Shown piece after piece: positions 32,232-42,041 of a stretch of 64,000 nt of DNA. A model generated the notes under the pieces. It was not told the origin of the DNA and did no database searches. It saw nothing but the letters and a program-made list of their open reading frames with translations. Every line of letters begins with the position of its first letter. The stretch's first letter is position 1. Source of the DNA: CAZAYY01 sp964489525 (GTDB taxonomy: Bacteria; Chloroflexota; Anaerolineae; Anaerolineales; JABWBV01); NCBI GenBank assembly GCA_964489525.1, contig CAZAYY010000002.1, positions 1-64,000 on the forward strand, given 5' to 3'. Both the position numbers and the translations under genes were made by a program.

Positions 32232-33122
32232 ATGATGCTCAAAATCCTTTTGACCGGTAAACTCGGGCAGGTGGGGTGGGAACTCCAGCGGGCGCTGCTG
32301 CCCCTGGGCGAAGTGATTGCGATTGATTCCAACGAACTCGACCTGGCCAACGGAGATGCCATCCGGCAGATGATGCGCAGCCTGCGCCCCAACCTGGTGG
32401 TGAACCCGGCCGCTTATACCGCCGTAGACCGGGCAGAGATTGAACCCGACCTGGCCTATGCCATCAACGCAGCCGCGCCTGGTATTTTCGCCGAAGAAGC
32501 CGCCGCCCTGGGGGCAGGCGTGATTCACTTTTCCACCGACTATGTTTTTGACGGCGAAAAAACCACGCCCTACACCGAGCAAGACGCCCCCAACCCGCTC
32601 AATGTCTATGGTCAGAGCAAGCTGGCCGGGGAGCAGGCGGTCACCCAGGCGGGCGGGGCGGGCCTTGTGCTGCGTACCAGTTGGGTCTACAGCACCCGCC
32701 GCGATTGTTTTGTGACCAAGGTGCTCGCCTGGGCGCGCAAGCACCAGGTGCTGCGCATTGTGGACGACCAGATGGGCAGCCCCACCTGGAGCCGCGCCCT
32801 GGCGGAAACTTTGGCGCTGATGCTCGCTTCGGGCGGCAGCGACCCGCTGGGCCTGCTGCGCCAGCACGCCGGGGTCTACCACCTGGGCGGGGCAGGCGCT
32901 GTTTCACGCTTCGGCTGGGCCGAATCCATCCTCGAAAACGACCCCGACCCGGCCAGCCGGGTGGCCCAACAGCTCTTGCCCGCCAAAAGCATCGATTTCC
33001 CGCAATCCACCGCCCTGCGCCCGCACAACGCCGCCCTGGACTGCACCCACTTTGCCCAAACCTTCGGCCTGAGCCTGCCCGACTGGCAAACCGCGCTCAA
33101 GCTGGCGTTGGACACTGTATAG
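32232..33122 (+). CDS. rfbD: dTDP-4-dehydrorhamnose reductase
   Basis: This 296-residue RmlD has ILLTGKLGQVGWELQRAL (Rossmann), AAYTAVDRAE, STDYVFDGEKTTPY and Tyr-x3-Lys in YGQSKLAGEQ. It makes the final NADPH-dependent reduction to dTDP-L-rhamnose. The start is ATGATG at 32232 or 32235. A distinct RmlD-like SDR at 905-1852 presumably serves a different sugar. Confidence 0.95.
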   Translation: MMLKILLTGKLGQVGWELQRALLPLGEVIAIDSNELDLANGDAIRQMMRSLRPNLVVNPAAYTAVDRAEIEPDLAYAINAAAPGIFAEEAAALGAGVIHFSTDYVFDGEKTTPYTEQDAPNPLNVYGQSKLAGEQAVTQAGGAGLVLRTSWVYSTRRDCFVTKVLAWARKHQVLRIVDDQMGSPTWSRALAETLALMLASGGSDPLGLLRQHAGVYHLGGAGAVSRFGWAESILENDPDPASRVAQQLLPAKSIDFPQSTALRPHNAALDCTHFAQTFGLSLPDWQTALKLALDTV

Positions 33123-33137
33123 CATCTCCCTTGATGA

Positions 33138-36100
33138 ATGACCTCACCTGAACGGATTGTTTTCTTCACACCCTACGGCTGGCAAAGTGCCATGGTCCAG
33201 CTCCGGATGGCTGGGCCTGCCGCCGCGGCTGGTATGGAAGTGCTGGTTGGTTCGGACATCGAGCATTTCGCGCCTGAACGCATCCAGAATGCCGGTTTGG
33301 TAGTCATCCAGCGCGACTTTGTCCGCCGCCAGGAATGGTATCGCCAGGTGATGGACCTGGCCCGTGCTCACGGTAAGCCGGTAGTTTTTGAAATAGACGA
33401 TTGGCTGCTGGCTCTTCCCGAACAGCACCCGGATCGCAAATCGCATTATTACAGCAGTGCCCTTTTCCCCATGCTGACCGCGCTGTTGGAAGCGGATGCG
33501 GTTACCACGCCTTCCCCGGTTTTGGCGCAAGAACTGCGCCGGTACAACAGCCGGGTATATGTGCTGCCCAATTTTCTGGATGACCGCATCTGGAGACTTC
33601 CGCCCCCTGCGCCCCCCACCCAAGCGGCGGGCCGCCTGGTGGTGGGCTACATGGGCGGCGGTTCTCATACCCCTGACCTCGAAGCGGCTGCGCCCGCGCT
33701 GCAAACCTTTTTAGACAGCATGGCCGCGGCCAACCAGGCGGTGACCTTGCGTTTTTGGGGTGCCCGCCCGCCTGGGCTTTTGCTTGAACGGCCTGAGGTG
33801 GAAAGGACTCCCCTGGCTTTGTATGACTACCCTCGTTTTGCGGAATATTTCCAGGCCCAAAAAGTGGATATTTTTATTGCGCCGCTGGAAGACAACCTGT
33901 TTAATGCCTGCAAAAGCCCCATTAAATTTTTGGAATACAGCGCCATGGGTGTTCCAGGGGTTTACAGCCGGGTGGCGCCGTACGAGCAGGTCATCCAGAA
34001 TGGGTACAACGGTTTTCTTGTAGAAACCCAGGCAGAATGGCTGGAAGCCCTGCAGGAACTGGCCAGCAGCCCGCAGCGCCGGTACGAGGTGGGCCTGCAG
34101 GCCCAGCAAACCGTTCGCCAGGGTTGGCTGCTTTCGCAGCACGCCGGGCTTTGGCGAGAAACCTATGCAGAAATCCAGGCCCAATCCGAGCAGGCAGGGG
34201 CAAATACCGCCCTGCAAATTCACGAAACCTGGCTTTCGCTTAGCAAACAGCTTCAAACCTGGCAAGCCCAACTGCAGCAAAACCTGGAATCCGCCCGTCA
34301 GAAAGCCAGCCAGGCAGATGCGTTGAAGGCAGAAAACCAGGCGCTGCGCCAAACCAACCAGGCTTTAGAAACCCGGCTTGAACGCTATTACCACAGCCGG
34401 GAATACCAGAATGGGCAAAGGCTGGTCCGCTGGATAGATCGGCTAACCCCGCCAGGAAGCCAGCGTAAACAGGCGCTTCAGAGTGGGGTAAGGTGGGTTA
34501 AAAAAATTCTGGGGCGGGAAAAACCGGCCCAGGTTTCTGGTTTTTCCCAGGAGGGTTCCGCTGCTCGTGGCGGCCAACTCCCCGCTCCACCTCTCGACCC
34601 CGTTGGTATAATCCCGCATCAGGCTGAGGGTGGGCGCTTCGATGTGATTTTGTTTTCGATTATTGAATGGGATTTTCGCAACCAGCGCCCCCAGCACATG
34701 GCCCGTTGGTTTGCCCGGAATGGACACCGGGTTTTTTACCTGGACGTCAACTTCAATCCAATTTTAGCCGGCGGCCAGGCCGGGGAGCCTGTTCTCCGGG
34801 TTGTTTCTGATAACATTGCAGAAATCCGGCTGCCGGGTAACCAGGGAAATGTGTATGGCAAGGTGATGGACGACCACACCCGCGACCAGGCCACCCACGC
34901 CCTGGATGCCCTTCGCCGCGAATATCACATCGGCAGTGCAGTTTGCCTGGTGAACTGGCCCTTTTGGACACCGGTGGTGTTCGACCTGGAGCGCCAGTTT
35001 GGTTGGCGCGTGGTGTACGACTGCATGGACCATCATGCTGGTTTTACAGACCAATCAACGGAGTTTTTAGCCCAGGAGCGCATGTTGGCTGAGCGCAGCG
35101 CGCTTGTGTTGGTGTCTTCATATTGGCTGCTGCGTGAAATACAACCGCACAACCCCAACTGCCTCCTGGTTCCGAATGCTGCAGAATTTGCGCATTTCAA
35201 CCCCCCACAGTCCCAGCGTCCGGCTGACCTGCCGCCAGCAGGCGCGCCCCTGGTGGGCTATTATGGCGCAATTGCCAGTTGGTTCGATTCCAGCCTGGTG
35301 GCTGGCCTGGCCCGCGCCCGCCCGGATTGGCAGTTTGTGTTGATTGGCAGCACAAAATCTGCTGACCTGGCGCCCCTGGACGGATTAGATAATGTTCACC
35401 TGCTGGGGGAAAAGCCCTATGCCGACCTGCCGGGCTACCTGCATGCCTTTGATGTGGCGATCATCCCCTTCCAGCGCACACCGCTCACCGATGCCACGAA
35501 CCCGGTGAAGCTGTTTGAATATCTCAGTGCCGGCAAGCCCGTCATTGCCACTGCGTTGGAAGAACTGTCGTACTACCAGGAGTATGCAGCTTTGGCCTCC
35601 AGCGAAGCCGAATGGCTCCAGGCGTTGGATGAGGCGGTGCATTCACCCGGCAGGGGCAGGGAAAAGCGGATCACCTTTGCCCGCCAGAACACCTGGGATG
35701 CCCGGATGGCCAGCGCTGCGCCGAAAATTCAGGCGCTTTTCCCGAAAATCAGTATTCTTATCCTTACCTACAATAACCTGGACTACACCCGCCTGTGCCT
35801 GGAGAGCATTTACAAACACACCCAGTATCCCAACTTTGAGGTGATCGTGGTGGACAATGCCTCTCAGGACGATACACCCGGTTACCTGCTTTCTTTTTCC
35901 CGGCAGCGTTCGAACATGCAGGTGGTGCTTAACCAGGAAAACGCAGGGTTTGCCGCAGGCAACAATCAGGCAGCCCGGCTGGCCCTGCAAAGCCCCTCCC
36001 CGCCAGAGATGCTGGTCTTTTTAAATAACGATACTGTCGTGACCCCGGGCTGGCTCGAAGGCCTGGCCCATCCATTGAAAGACCCAACCGTTGGGCTGGT

Positions 36101-36518
36101 TGGCCCGGTTACCAACTGGTCGGGTAACGAAACCCGTGTTCCTATTTCCGAAACCGATTTCGATAAAATCATCCAGGTTGGACGCGCTTACGCCAGCCAG
36201 CACGCCGGGCAGTCGTTTGAAATCAAAATGCTTCCCTTGCTGTGTGCTGCAGTCCGCCGGGATGTGTTCGAACAGGTTGGTTTTCTGGATGAGCGTTTTG
36301 GAATGGGCATGTTTGAAGACGACGATTATGCCATGCGCATCGCCCAGGCCGGGTTGAAAATTGTATGCACCGAAGATGTTTTTGTTTACCACTGGGGGCG
36401 GAGCAGTTTTTCAAAGTTGGATGAAGCGCGTTATGCCCGCCTGTTTTCCGAGAACAAGCAAAAATTCGAGGAAAAATGGGGCGTCGAGTGGCAGCCGCAC
36501 CGCTACCGGAGCCTGTAA
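33138..36518 (+). CDS. three-domain glycosyltransferase: GT-B, GT-B, GT2 fusion
   Basis: This 1126-residue protein has three parts. Residues 1-350 form a GT4-like domain (FFTPYGWQSAMVQLRMAG, VPGVYSRVAPYEQVIQNGYN), followed by a coiled-coil-rich linker (about 350-430, repeated Gln/Leu/Ala). Residues about 500-865 form a second GT-B domain opening DVILFSIIEWDFRNQRPQHM, with FDVAIIPFQRTPLTDATNPV. Residues about 872-1126 form a GT2 domain (ISILILTYNNLDYTRLCLES, NNDTVVTPGW, MFEDDDYAMRI). The last domain is homologous to the first domain of the next gene. Such proteins may carry out several sequential transfers. Donors unknown. Confidence 0.85.
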   Translation: MTSPERIVFFTPYGWQSAMVQLRMAGPAAAAGMEVLVGSDIEHFAPERIQNAGLVVIQRDFVRRQEWYRQVMDLARAHGKPVVFEIDDWLLALPEQHPDRKSHYYSSALFPMLTALLEADAVTTPSPVLAQELRRYNSRVYVLPNFLDDRIWRLPPPAPPTQAAGRLVVGYMGGGSHTPDLEAAAPALQTFLDSMAAANQAVTLRFWGARPPGLLLERPEVERTPLALYDYPRFAEYFQAQKVDIFIAPLEDNLFNACKSPIKFLEYSAMGVPGVYSRVAPYEQVIQNGYNGFLVETQAEWLEALQELASSPQRRYEVGLQAQQTVRQGWLLSQHAGLWRETYAEIQAQSEQAGANTALQIHETWLSLSKQLQTWQAQLQQNLESARQKASQADALKAENQALRQTNQALETRLERYYHSREYQNGQRLVRWIDRLTPPGSQRKQALQSGVRWVKKILGREKPAQVSGFSQEGSAARGGQLPAPPLDPVGIIPHQAEGGRFDVILFSIIEWDFRNQRPQHMARWFARNGHRVFYLDVNFNPILAGGQAGEPVLRVVSDNIAEIRLPGNQGNVYGKVMDDHTRDQATHALDALRREYHIGSAVCLVNWPFWTPVVFDLERQFGWRVVYDCMDHHAGFTDQSTEFLAQERMLAERSALVLVSSYWLLREIQPHNPNCLLVPNAAEFAHFNPPQSQRPADLPPAGAPLVGYYGAIASWFDSSLVAGLARARPDWQFVLIGSTKSADLAPLDGLDNVHLLGEKPYADLPGYLHAFDVAIIPFQRTPLTDATNPVKLFEYLSAGKPVIATALEELSYYQEYAALASSEAEWLQALDEAVHSPGRGREKRITFARQNTWDARMASAAPKIQALFPKISILILTYNNLDYTRLCLESIYKHTQYPNFEVIVVDNASQDDTPGYLLSFSRQRSNMQVVLNQENAGFAAGNNQAARLALQSPSPPEMLVFLNNDTVVTPGWLEGLAHPLKDPTVGLVGPVTNWSGNETRVPISETDFDKIIQVGRAYASQHAGQSFEIKMLPLLCAAVRRDVFEQVGFLDERFGMGMFEDDDYAMRIAQAGLKIVCTEDVFVYHWGRSSFSKLDEARYARLFSENKQKFEEKWGVEWQPHRYRSL

Positions 36519-36524
36519 TTGACC

Positions 36525-39500
36525 ATGATGAACCCTGTCGCCAGCATCGTCATTCTGACTTATAACAACCTCGTGTACACCCGGCTTTGCCTGGACAGTG
36601 TGCTTGCCCAACCTGCTGGTGTGCCATACGAATTGGTTGTGGTGGATAATGGGTCTACCGATGGAACGATAGATTACCTGGTTTCATTGTCTGAACAGCT
36701 TTCTCGTTCCCCTGTGCCAGGTCTTACGGCATTTCGCGTGCTGCCCCAGTCCGAAAACCAGGGGTTTGCCAGGGGCAACAACCTGGGGGCAGCGGCCGCT
36801 GCCGGGGAAATCATTGTTTTTCTAAACAACGATACCCTGGTGACACCGGGCTGGCTGGGCAAGCTGGCCGCCCATCTGGCAGACCCTGGGGCGGGCATGG
36901 TGGGGCCTGTTACCAATTCCATCGGCAACGAAGCGCGCATCCCGGTGGGGTACATCCTGCCGCCTCCGGGGCAAGAAGGGCAGCCGCCTGCCGGGATGGA
37001 AGCGATGTGCGCATTTGCGGAAGCGTACACAGCCGCCCACGCCGGACAGGTTTTTGAAATCCCGATGTTGGCACTTTTTTGCGTGGCGGTTCCGCGCCGG
37101 GTGTGGGATGTGGTTGGTCCCTTGGATGAGCAGTTTGGCCAGGGGATGTTTGAAGATGATGATTACAGCCGCCGCCTGCACCAGATGGGGTATAAAACCA
37201 TCTGTGCTGAGGATGTGTTTGTCCACCATTGGGGCAGCGCCAGTTTTTCCAGGTTGCCTTCTTCGGAGTATTGGGATTTATTTGCCCGCAACAAAAAACG
37301 GTATGAAACCAAGTGGAACACAACCTGGGAACCCCCGGTCTACCGGACTGAGCTGCTCCCGGACAGGGTGCGCGAGTTGATTGATAACAACTTCTGGCTG
37401 GGGGTTCAGCTTTCAGAGCGCGATGCTGTCATTCGCCAGCAGCAGGCCTACAATGCAGACCTGAAACGCCAGCTTAACGATGTCCTGACCAGCAAGGGGT
37501 GGCTCTTCCTCGAACGTTTGCGCAGGCTGCGCACCCGGCTCTTTCCGCCCGACAGCGCCCGGGAAAAGCTGATGAAAAGCACCCTGGCTTTTCTCCGCCG
37601 GTTTGTGCGCTGGTATAAAAAAACCTTCACCCTGCGGGTTTCCTGGTATGGCTATGCTTTTCGGGCATACAAGCAGGCCCGCAGCGCCCTGTATGCGCCT
37701 TCGCTGCGCGGTCTGGCAGCCCCACATACCCCCGGTTTGGTTTCCATCGTCCTGCCCGTTTACAACGGGGAGCGCTATATTGCCGAATCCATCGAAAGCG
37801 TGTTGCAGCAGACCTACCCCCATTTTGAGCTGATTGTTGTGGATGACGGTTCCAAAGACCGGACGCCGCAAATTGTCCAGGAATATGCCCAAAAAGATGG
37901 ACGTGTGTGGGTGCTGCGCCAGAAAAATGAACGCCTGCCCGCTGCCCTGACCCACGGCTTCCGACAGGCCAGGGGCGAATACCTGACCTGGACCAGCGAC
38001 GATAACCGGATGAAGCCCGATTTCCTCGAAAAACTGGTCTCCACCCTGGCCGCCCACCCGGATTGGGATATGGTTTACGCCAACCAGGATATCATCGGCG
38101 AGGATGGCGAACCCCTGCGCGGCTCTGGCTGGTTTTACGATTACCAGGCCCCCACGGGCAGCGAACACATTCACCTGCCCATGGATCCTTCTGAACTGAA
38201 CACCTGGCCAAACAACTATGTTGGGGCAGCCTTTATGTACCGGGCGCGGGTTAAACACCTCGTGGGCGATTACCTGCGGCTGTATTTTGGCGCGGAAGAC
38301 TACGACTACTGGATGCGAATCAACGCCCTGCTTACCCTGCGCCATGTGGGCTTCCGCGAGCCGGTCTACGAATACCGCTTCCACGGGGCTTCGCTCACCA
38401 GCCGGGATGAAGAACTGGGTATCACCCGGATGCGCGATGCCATGATGGTCTTTGAAGATTTCCGCCGCGATTTTTACCTCACCCCCCTGGCCTGGACCAT
38501 CGAAGGTCAGCTCGGGTTGGTGGATGAGATGAAAGGCTGGGCTGAAAAAGCCGGTCATCTGCTCCTGGAAAACGACCCGGAAAAAGCCGCATCTTACCCC
38601 CGCCTTTGGTTCCCGCGGGTGTTTGTGTATGCTGGCGAAGCGCCGCCGCCAGCCCCCTTTGCCCCTGTGCAGGGCGGTCTGCGGGTTTTGGTCCTTTCAT
38701 TTGCTGCGGCCCCGCCTGCAGTGGGTGGGGGTTGGGATGTGTGCCTGCGCTGGCAGCCTGGGCGCAGCCCTGCCGGGCCGGTCCCGGATGGCTGGCTGGC
38801 CGCCGGGGACGTGGAAACCCTGATGACGGCGCTGGACATCCGCGCCCGCCAGGTGCATCTCGAGGCGATCCTGTCTTTTTTGGCCGGGCTGGCCCAGGGG
38901 GCAGCAAACCAGTTTGCTCCCCTGCCCGTGGCCGCTTCCTCTGAAGCGGCTCCCCTGGCAGACCCGCCTTCTTGCAAAATTTCAGTCATTATCTGCACCT
39001 ACCAGCGCGGCCCGGCGCTGTTGAAAACGCTCGAAAGCGCTGCCACCCAGGATTTTCCCGCGGAAGATTACGAGGTTTTGTTGGTCAACAACGACCCCAC
39101 CGACATGCTGGTTGGCGAAATTTTTGCTAAGGTTCACGCCGCCCATTTTGCCCACCGACCGGACCGCTTCCGGCTGGTGGTCTGCCCGCTCAAAGGGCTT
39201 TCATTTGCGCGCAATGCTGGTCTTTCGGAAGCGCAAGGCGAATTGTGCAGCTACCTGGATGATGACGCCATCCCCGACCCGGATTGGTTGAGCACCACCT
39301 GGGCAGCATACCAGCAGTTTCCCCAGGCAGGCATCATTGGCGGCAAAATTATCGTCACTTCGCCCGAACCGTGCCCGGAAGCACTCAAGCCCGGTTGGGA
39401 GAAGTTTTGGAGCCATTTCGACCCCGGTTTCACCGAAAACAAGGCTGTCCAACACTGGTGGGAATTTCCCTGGGGGGCCAACTGGACCGCCCGCCGCACC

Positions 39501-39929
39501 GCCCTGGCTGCTTCGGGTGGGTTTCGGGCCAGCTTTGGGCGAGTTGGCAAAAACTTCGCGGGCGGTGAGGAAATCGTGGCGGCGATTCTCATCCAGCGGC
39601 TTGGCTACCAGGTGGTGGTGGCCCCGGCTTCACGCGTCCTGCACAACCCCGACCCGCGCAGGTATACCTATACCCATGTCAAAAAAACCATCCTGGCGAG
39701 TAAATGGACCGAACTGCGCCAGCAAAAAATGCTCTATTTACCCATGCAGTTGGGGCCGCGCTATTTCCTTAAGGCCTTTGTGCGTCATGGCCTGGATGTG
39801 CTAAACCCCTCCCCCCGCCACCCAAGTCATTTGCGCCTGGAGGGGTTATACTATCTTCAAGCGCAGCTCCCGCCGCTGTGGGAGTACGTGAAGGATAGCT
39901 TTTTGCGTTTGCGCCGCACGCTGCCCTGA
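36525..39929 (+). CDS. three-domain GT2 glycosyltransferase
   Basis: The stop of the previous gene is immediately followed by TTGACCATGATG; start is TTG 36519 or, more likely, ATG 36525 or 36528. The protein of about 1134 residues holds three GT2 domains: residues 1-260 (IVILTYNNLVYTRLCLDSVL, NNDTLVTPGW, MFEDDDYSRRL), about 405-690 (VSIVLPVYNGERYIAESIES, TSDDNRMKPDF, DYDYWMRINAL), and about 820-1080 (ISVIICTYQRGPALLKTLES, YLDDDAIPDPDW, NFAGGEEI). Basic amphipathic segments separate the first two domains and could attach to the membrane. Three complete catalytic sites suggest three successive additions (inference). Confidence 0.85.
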   Translation: MMNPVASIVILTYNNLVYTRLCLDSVLAQPAGVPYELVVVDNGSTDGTIDYLVSLSEQLSRSPVPGLTAFRVLPQSENQGFARGNNLGAAAAAGEIIVFLNNDTLVTPGWLGKLAAHLADPGAGMVGPVTNSIGNEARIPVGYILPPPGQEGQPPAGMEAMCAFAEAYTAAHAGQVFEIPMLALFCVAVPRRVWDVVGPLDEQFGQGMFEDDDYSRRLHQMGYKTICAEDVFVHHWGSASFSRLPSSEYWDLFARNKKRYETKWNTTWEPPVYRTELLPDRVRELIDNNFWLGVQLSERDAVIRQQQAYNADLKRQLNDVLTSKGWLFLERLRRLRTRLFPPDSAREKLMKSTLAFLRRFVRWYKKTFTLRVSWYGYAFRAYKQARSALYAPSLRGLAAPHTPGLVSIVLPVYNGERYIAESIESVLQQTYPHFELIVVDDGSKDRTPQIVQEYAQKDGRVWVLRQKNERLPAALTHGFRQARGEYLTWTSDDNRMKPDFLEKLVSTLAAHPDWDMVYANQDIIGEDGEPLRGSGWFYDYQAPTGSEHIHLPMDPSELNTWPNNYVGAAFMYRARVKHLVGDYLRLYFGAEDYDYWMRINALLTLRHVGFREPVYEYRFHGASLTSRDEELGITRMRDAMMVFEDFRRDFYLTPLAWTIEGQLGLVDEMKGWAEKAGHLLLENDPEKAASYPRLWFPRVFVYAGEAPPPAPFAPVQGGLRVLVLSFAAAPPAVGGGWDVCLRWQPGRSPAGPVPDGWLAAGDVETLMTALDIRARQVHLEAILSFLAGLAQGAANQFAPLPVAASSEAAPLADPPSCKISVIICTYQRGPALLKTLESAATQDFPAEDYEVLLVNNDPTDMLVGEIFAKVHAAHFAHRPDRFRLVVCPLKGLSFARNAGLSEAQGELCSYLDDDAIPDPDWLSTTWAAYQQFPQAGIIGGKIIVTSPEPCPEALKPGWEKFWSHFDPGFTENKAVQHWWEFPWGANWTARRTALAASGGFRASFGRVGKNFAGGEEIVAAILIQRLGYQVVVAPASRVLHNPDPRRYTYTHVKKTILASKWTELRQQKMLYLPMQLGPRYFLKAFVRHGLDVLNPSPRHPSHLRLEGLYYLQAQLPPLWEYVKDSFLRLRRTLP

Positions 39930-39960
39930 CCCTTTTTGAGAAAAACAAGAACTTTCATCC

Positions 39961-40788
39961 ATGTCATCCCTCCCTCCTGCCACGTACGATTCTGCCAGTG
40001 TTCAAAACCTGGCCATTGCCGAACTTAAAGAAACCTGGCGCTACCGCGATTTGCTGCGGTTGTTGGTCACCAGCAGCATCAAGACGCGCTATAAGCGCTC
40101 TACCCTGGGTGTGTTCTGGACGTTGCTCAACCCGCTGCTCAACACCCTGGTGCTTACCCTGGCGTTTTCGCAGTTGTTCCGTTTTGCCATCGAAAATTTC
40201 CCGGTGTACCTGCTCTGCGGGTTTATTTACTGGAACTTTTTCACCTTTGTCACCAAAGAAGGGATGAGCAAGCTGGTTTGGGGCAGCAACCTGCTCAAGC
40301 GCATCTACATTCCCCGCACCATCTTTGCCCTGTCGGTGTTGGGCAACGGGCTGATAAACCTGCTGCTTTCGGTCATTCCCCTGCTGGTAATTATGCTCAT
40401 TTTACAGCACCCGTTTCGTTGGTCGCTGTTGTTCCTGCCTTATTCGCTGTTGGTGGTGGCGCTGTTCACGCTGGGCGTGACCTTGTTCATGTCCACCCTG
40501 GCGGTTTTCTTTGCCGATGTGGTCGAGATTTACAACGTGCTGCTCTCAGCGCTCTACTTCACCATCCCGCTGATTTACCCGCTGGATATTCTGCCGGAGC
40601 GGTTCCAGGCATTGGTGCGGCTCAACCCGCTGTATATGATGTTGGAAATGATTCGCATGCCCATTTATTTCGGCACCGTGCCCCCGTTTGCCCTGGTGGC
40701 TTCCGCCACGGGTGTGGCTGTGGGCATGCTGTTGTTGGGTTGGGTGGTGTTTACCAAGAGGGTCAATGAACTTGCCTACCGCATCTAA
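39961..40788 (+). CDS. wzm: polysaccharide ABC exporter permease
   Basis: This 275-residue ABC-2 permease has six hydrophobic segments and the family motifs RYKRSTLGVFWTLLNPLLNT, FIYWNFFTFV, LLSALYFTIPLIYP and RLNPLYMMLEMIRMPIY. Wzm pairs with Wzt to export undecaprenyl-linked polysaccharide across the inner membrane. The next gene begins inside its last 23 bases. An ABC-type export route means the glycan is completed in the cytoplasm, unlike a Wzx/Wzy system. Confidence 0.93.
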   Translation: MSSLPPATYDSASVQNLAIAELKETWRYRDLLRLLVTSSIKTRYKRSTLGVFWTLLNPLLNTLVLTLAFSQLFRFAIENFPVYLLCGFIYWNFFTFVTKEGMSKLVWGSNLLKRIYIPRTIFALSVLGNGLINLLLSVIPLLVIMLILQHPFRWSLLFLPYSLLVVALFTLGVTLFMSTLAVFFADVVEIYNVLLSALYFTIPLIYPLDILPERFQALVRLNPLYMMLEMIRMPIYFGTVPPFALVASATGVAVGMLLLGWVVFTKRVNELAYRI

Positions 40789-42025
40789 CCCTGCCTCCGG
40801 CTCCCCGGTTCTTATCCGCCTGGAAGGGGTGGGGGTGCGCTACCAGGTGACCCAGGAGCGCATTCCATCCATCAAAGAGTACGCCATCCGCTGGATCAAG
40901 CGCCAGGTTCAATACAACCATTTTTGGGCTTTGAAAGATGTCAACCTGGATATCCACCGCGGTGAGGTTTTTGGCATCATTGGCCCCAACGGGGCAGGTA
41001 AAAGCACCATGCTCAAGCTGGTGGCGCGCGTCTTGCAGCCCACGGCGGGACGGGTGCGGGTGTGGGGCAAGGTGGCGCCTTTGCTGGAGTTAGGCGCTGG
41101 TTTTGACCACGAGCTGACCGGGCGCGAGAACGTTTTTCTCAACGGGGCCCTGTTGGGGTTCACAGAGGCGGACTTGAAAAAGCGCTTTGACCGGATTGTG
41201 GAATTTGCCGGGTTGAAAGATTTTATTGATGCCCCCCTGCGCACCTATTCCACCGGTATGGTCGCTCGCCTGGGCTTCTCGATTGCCACCGATGTCCGCC
41301 CGGAAATCCTCATCGTGGATGAGATTTTGGGGGTGGGCGATGCTGAGTTTCAAACCCGTTCCTACGAACGCATCCAGCGCTTCATGGGTGAAGGGGCCAC
41401 CGTTCTGCTGGTGACCCACAGCCTGAAGCGGGTGGAGGAGATTTGCAGCCGGGCTGCCTGGTTGGAGCACGGCCAGGTGCTGGCGGTGGGGTCGGCCAAG
41501 TCGGTGGTCGGTCAGTACACCGCCCGGACCAACGAGAATGAATCGCGCCGTCTTTTAGACGAAAATGAAGAACGTACCCGCCGAAAAGGCAGCGAAAAGG
41601 TGATCGTGGAGAAAGCCTGGCTGACCGGCAGCGATGGGGAACTCAAGGTGGTGTTTTACCCTGGTGAAACGCTGCGGCTGCATGTGCAGTATCGCGCCAG
41701 CGAAACCGTGGATAACCCGGTCTTTGGCCTGGCCATTTTTCGGCAAGACGGCCTGCACATCACCGGCCCCAACAGCGCCCAGGCCAACCTCGATTTACCC
41801 GTGCTGCAGGGTGAAGGCATCCTGGTTTACGAAATCCCGGCTTTGCCTTTGCTTCCCGGGAAGTTCGATTTCATTATCGCCCTGCACAACCGGGCCGACA
41901 CCGAGTTCTACCAGGTGTTAGAGCACACCTGTCCCTTCCGGGTGGTGGCGGGCGGCGATTTTACCCGCGAAGAATACGGCCTGCTCACGCTGAACGGCCG
42001 TTTTTCTCACCACCCCAACCCTTAA
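40766..42025 (+). CDS. wzt: polysaccharide ABC exporter ATPase with C-terminal carbohydrate-binding domain
   Basis: ATG at 40766 lies inside wzm and gives a 419-residue protein; longer frames run deeper into wzm and are rejected. The ATPase half has GPNGAGKST (Walker A, about residue 72), YSTGMVARLGFSIAT in place of LSGGQ, and ILIVDEILGVGD (Walker B), exactly as in Wzt/TagH proteins. The C-terminal 150 residues (VFYPGETLRLHVQY, LPLLPGKFDFIIALHN) match the Wzt_C immunoglobulin-like domain that recognises a modified non-reducing end. The exported glycan is therefore probably capped (inference). Confidence 0.93.
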   Translation: MNLPTASNPASGSPVLIRLEGVGVRYQVTQERIPSIKEYAIRWIKRQVQYNHFWALKDVNLDIHRGEVFGIIGPNGAGKSTMLKLVARVLQPTAGRVRVWGKVAPLLELGAGFDHELTGRENVFLNGALLGFTEADLKKRFDRIVEFAGLKDFIDAPLRTYSTGMVARLGFSIATDVRPEILIVDEILGVGDAEFQTRSYERIQRFMGEGATVLLVTHSLKRVEEICSRAAWLEHGQVLAVGSAKSVVGQYTARTNENESRRLLDENEERTRRKGSEKVIVEKAWLTGSDGELKVVFYPGETLRLHVQYRASETVDNPVFGLAIFRQDGLHITGPNSAQANLDLPVLQGEGILVYEIPALPLLPGKFDFIIALHNRADTEFYQVLEHTCPFRVVAGGDFTREEYGLLTLNGRFSHHPNP

Positions 42026-42041
42026 CCCCCTACTACCCCCC

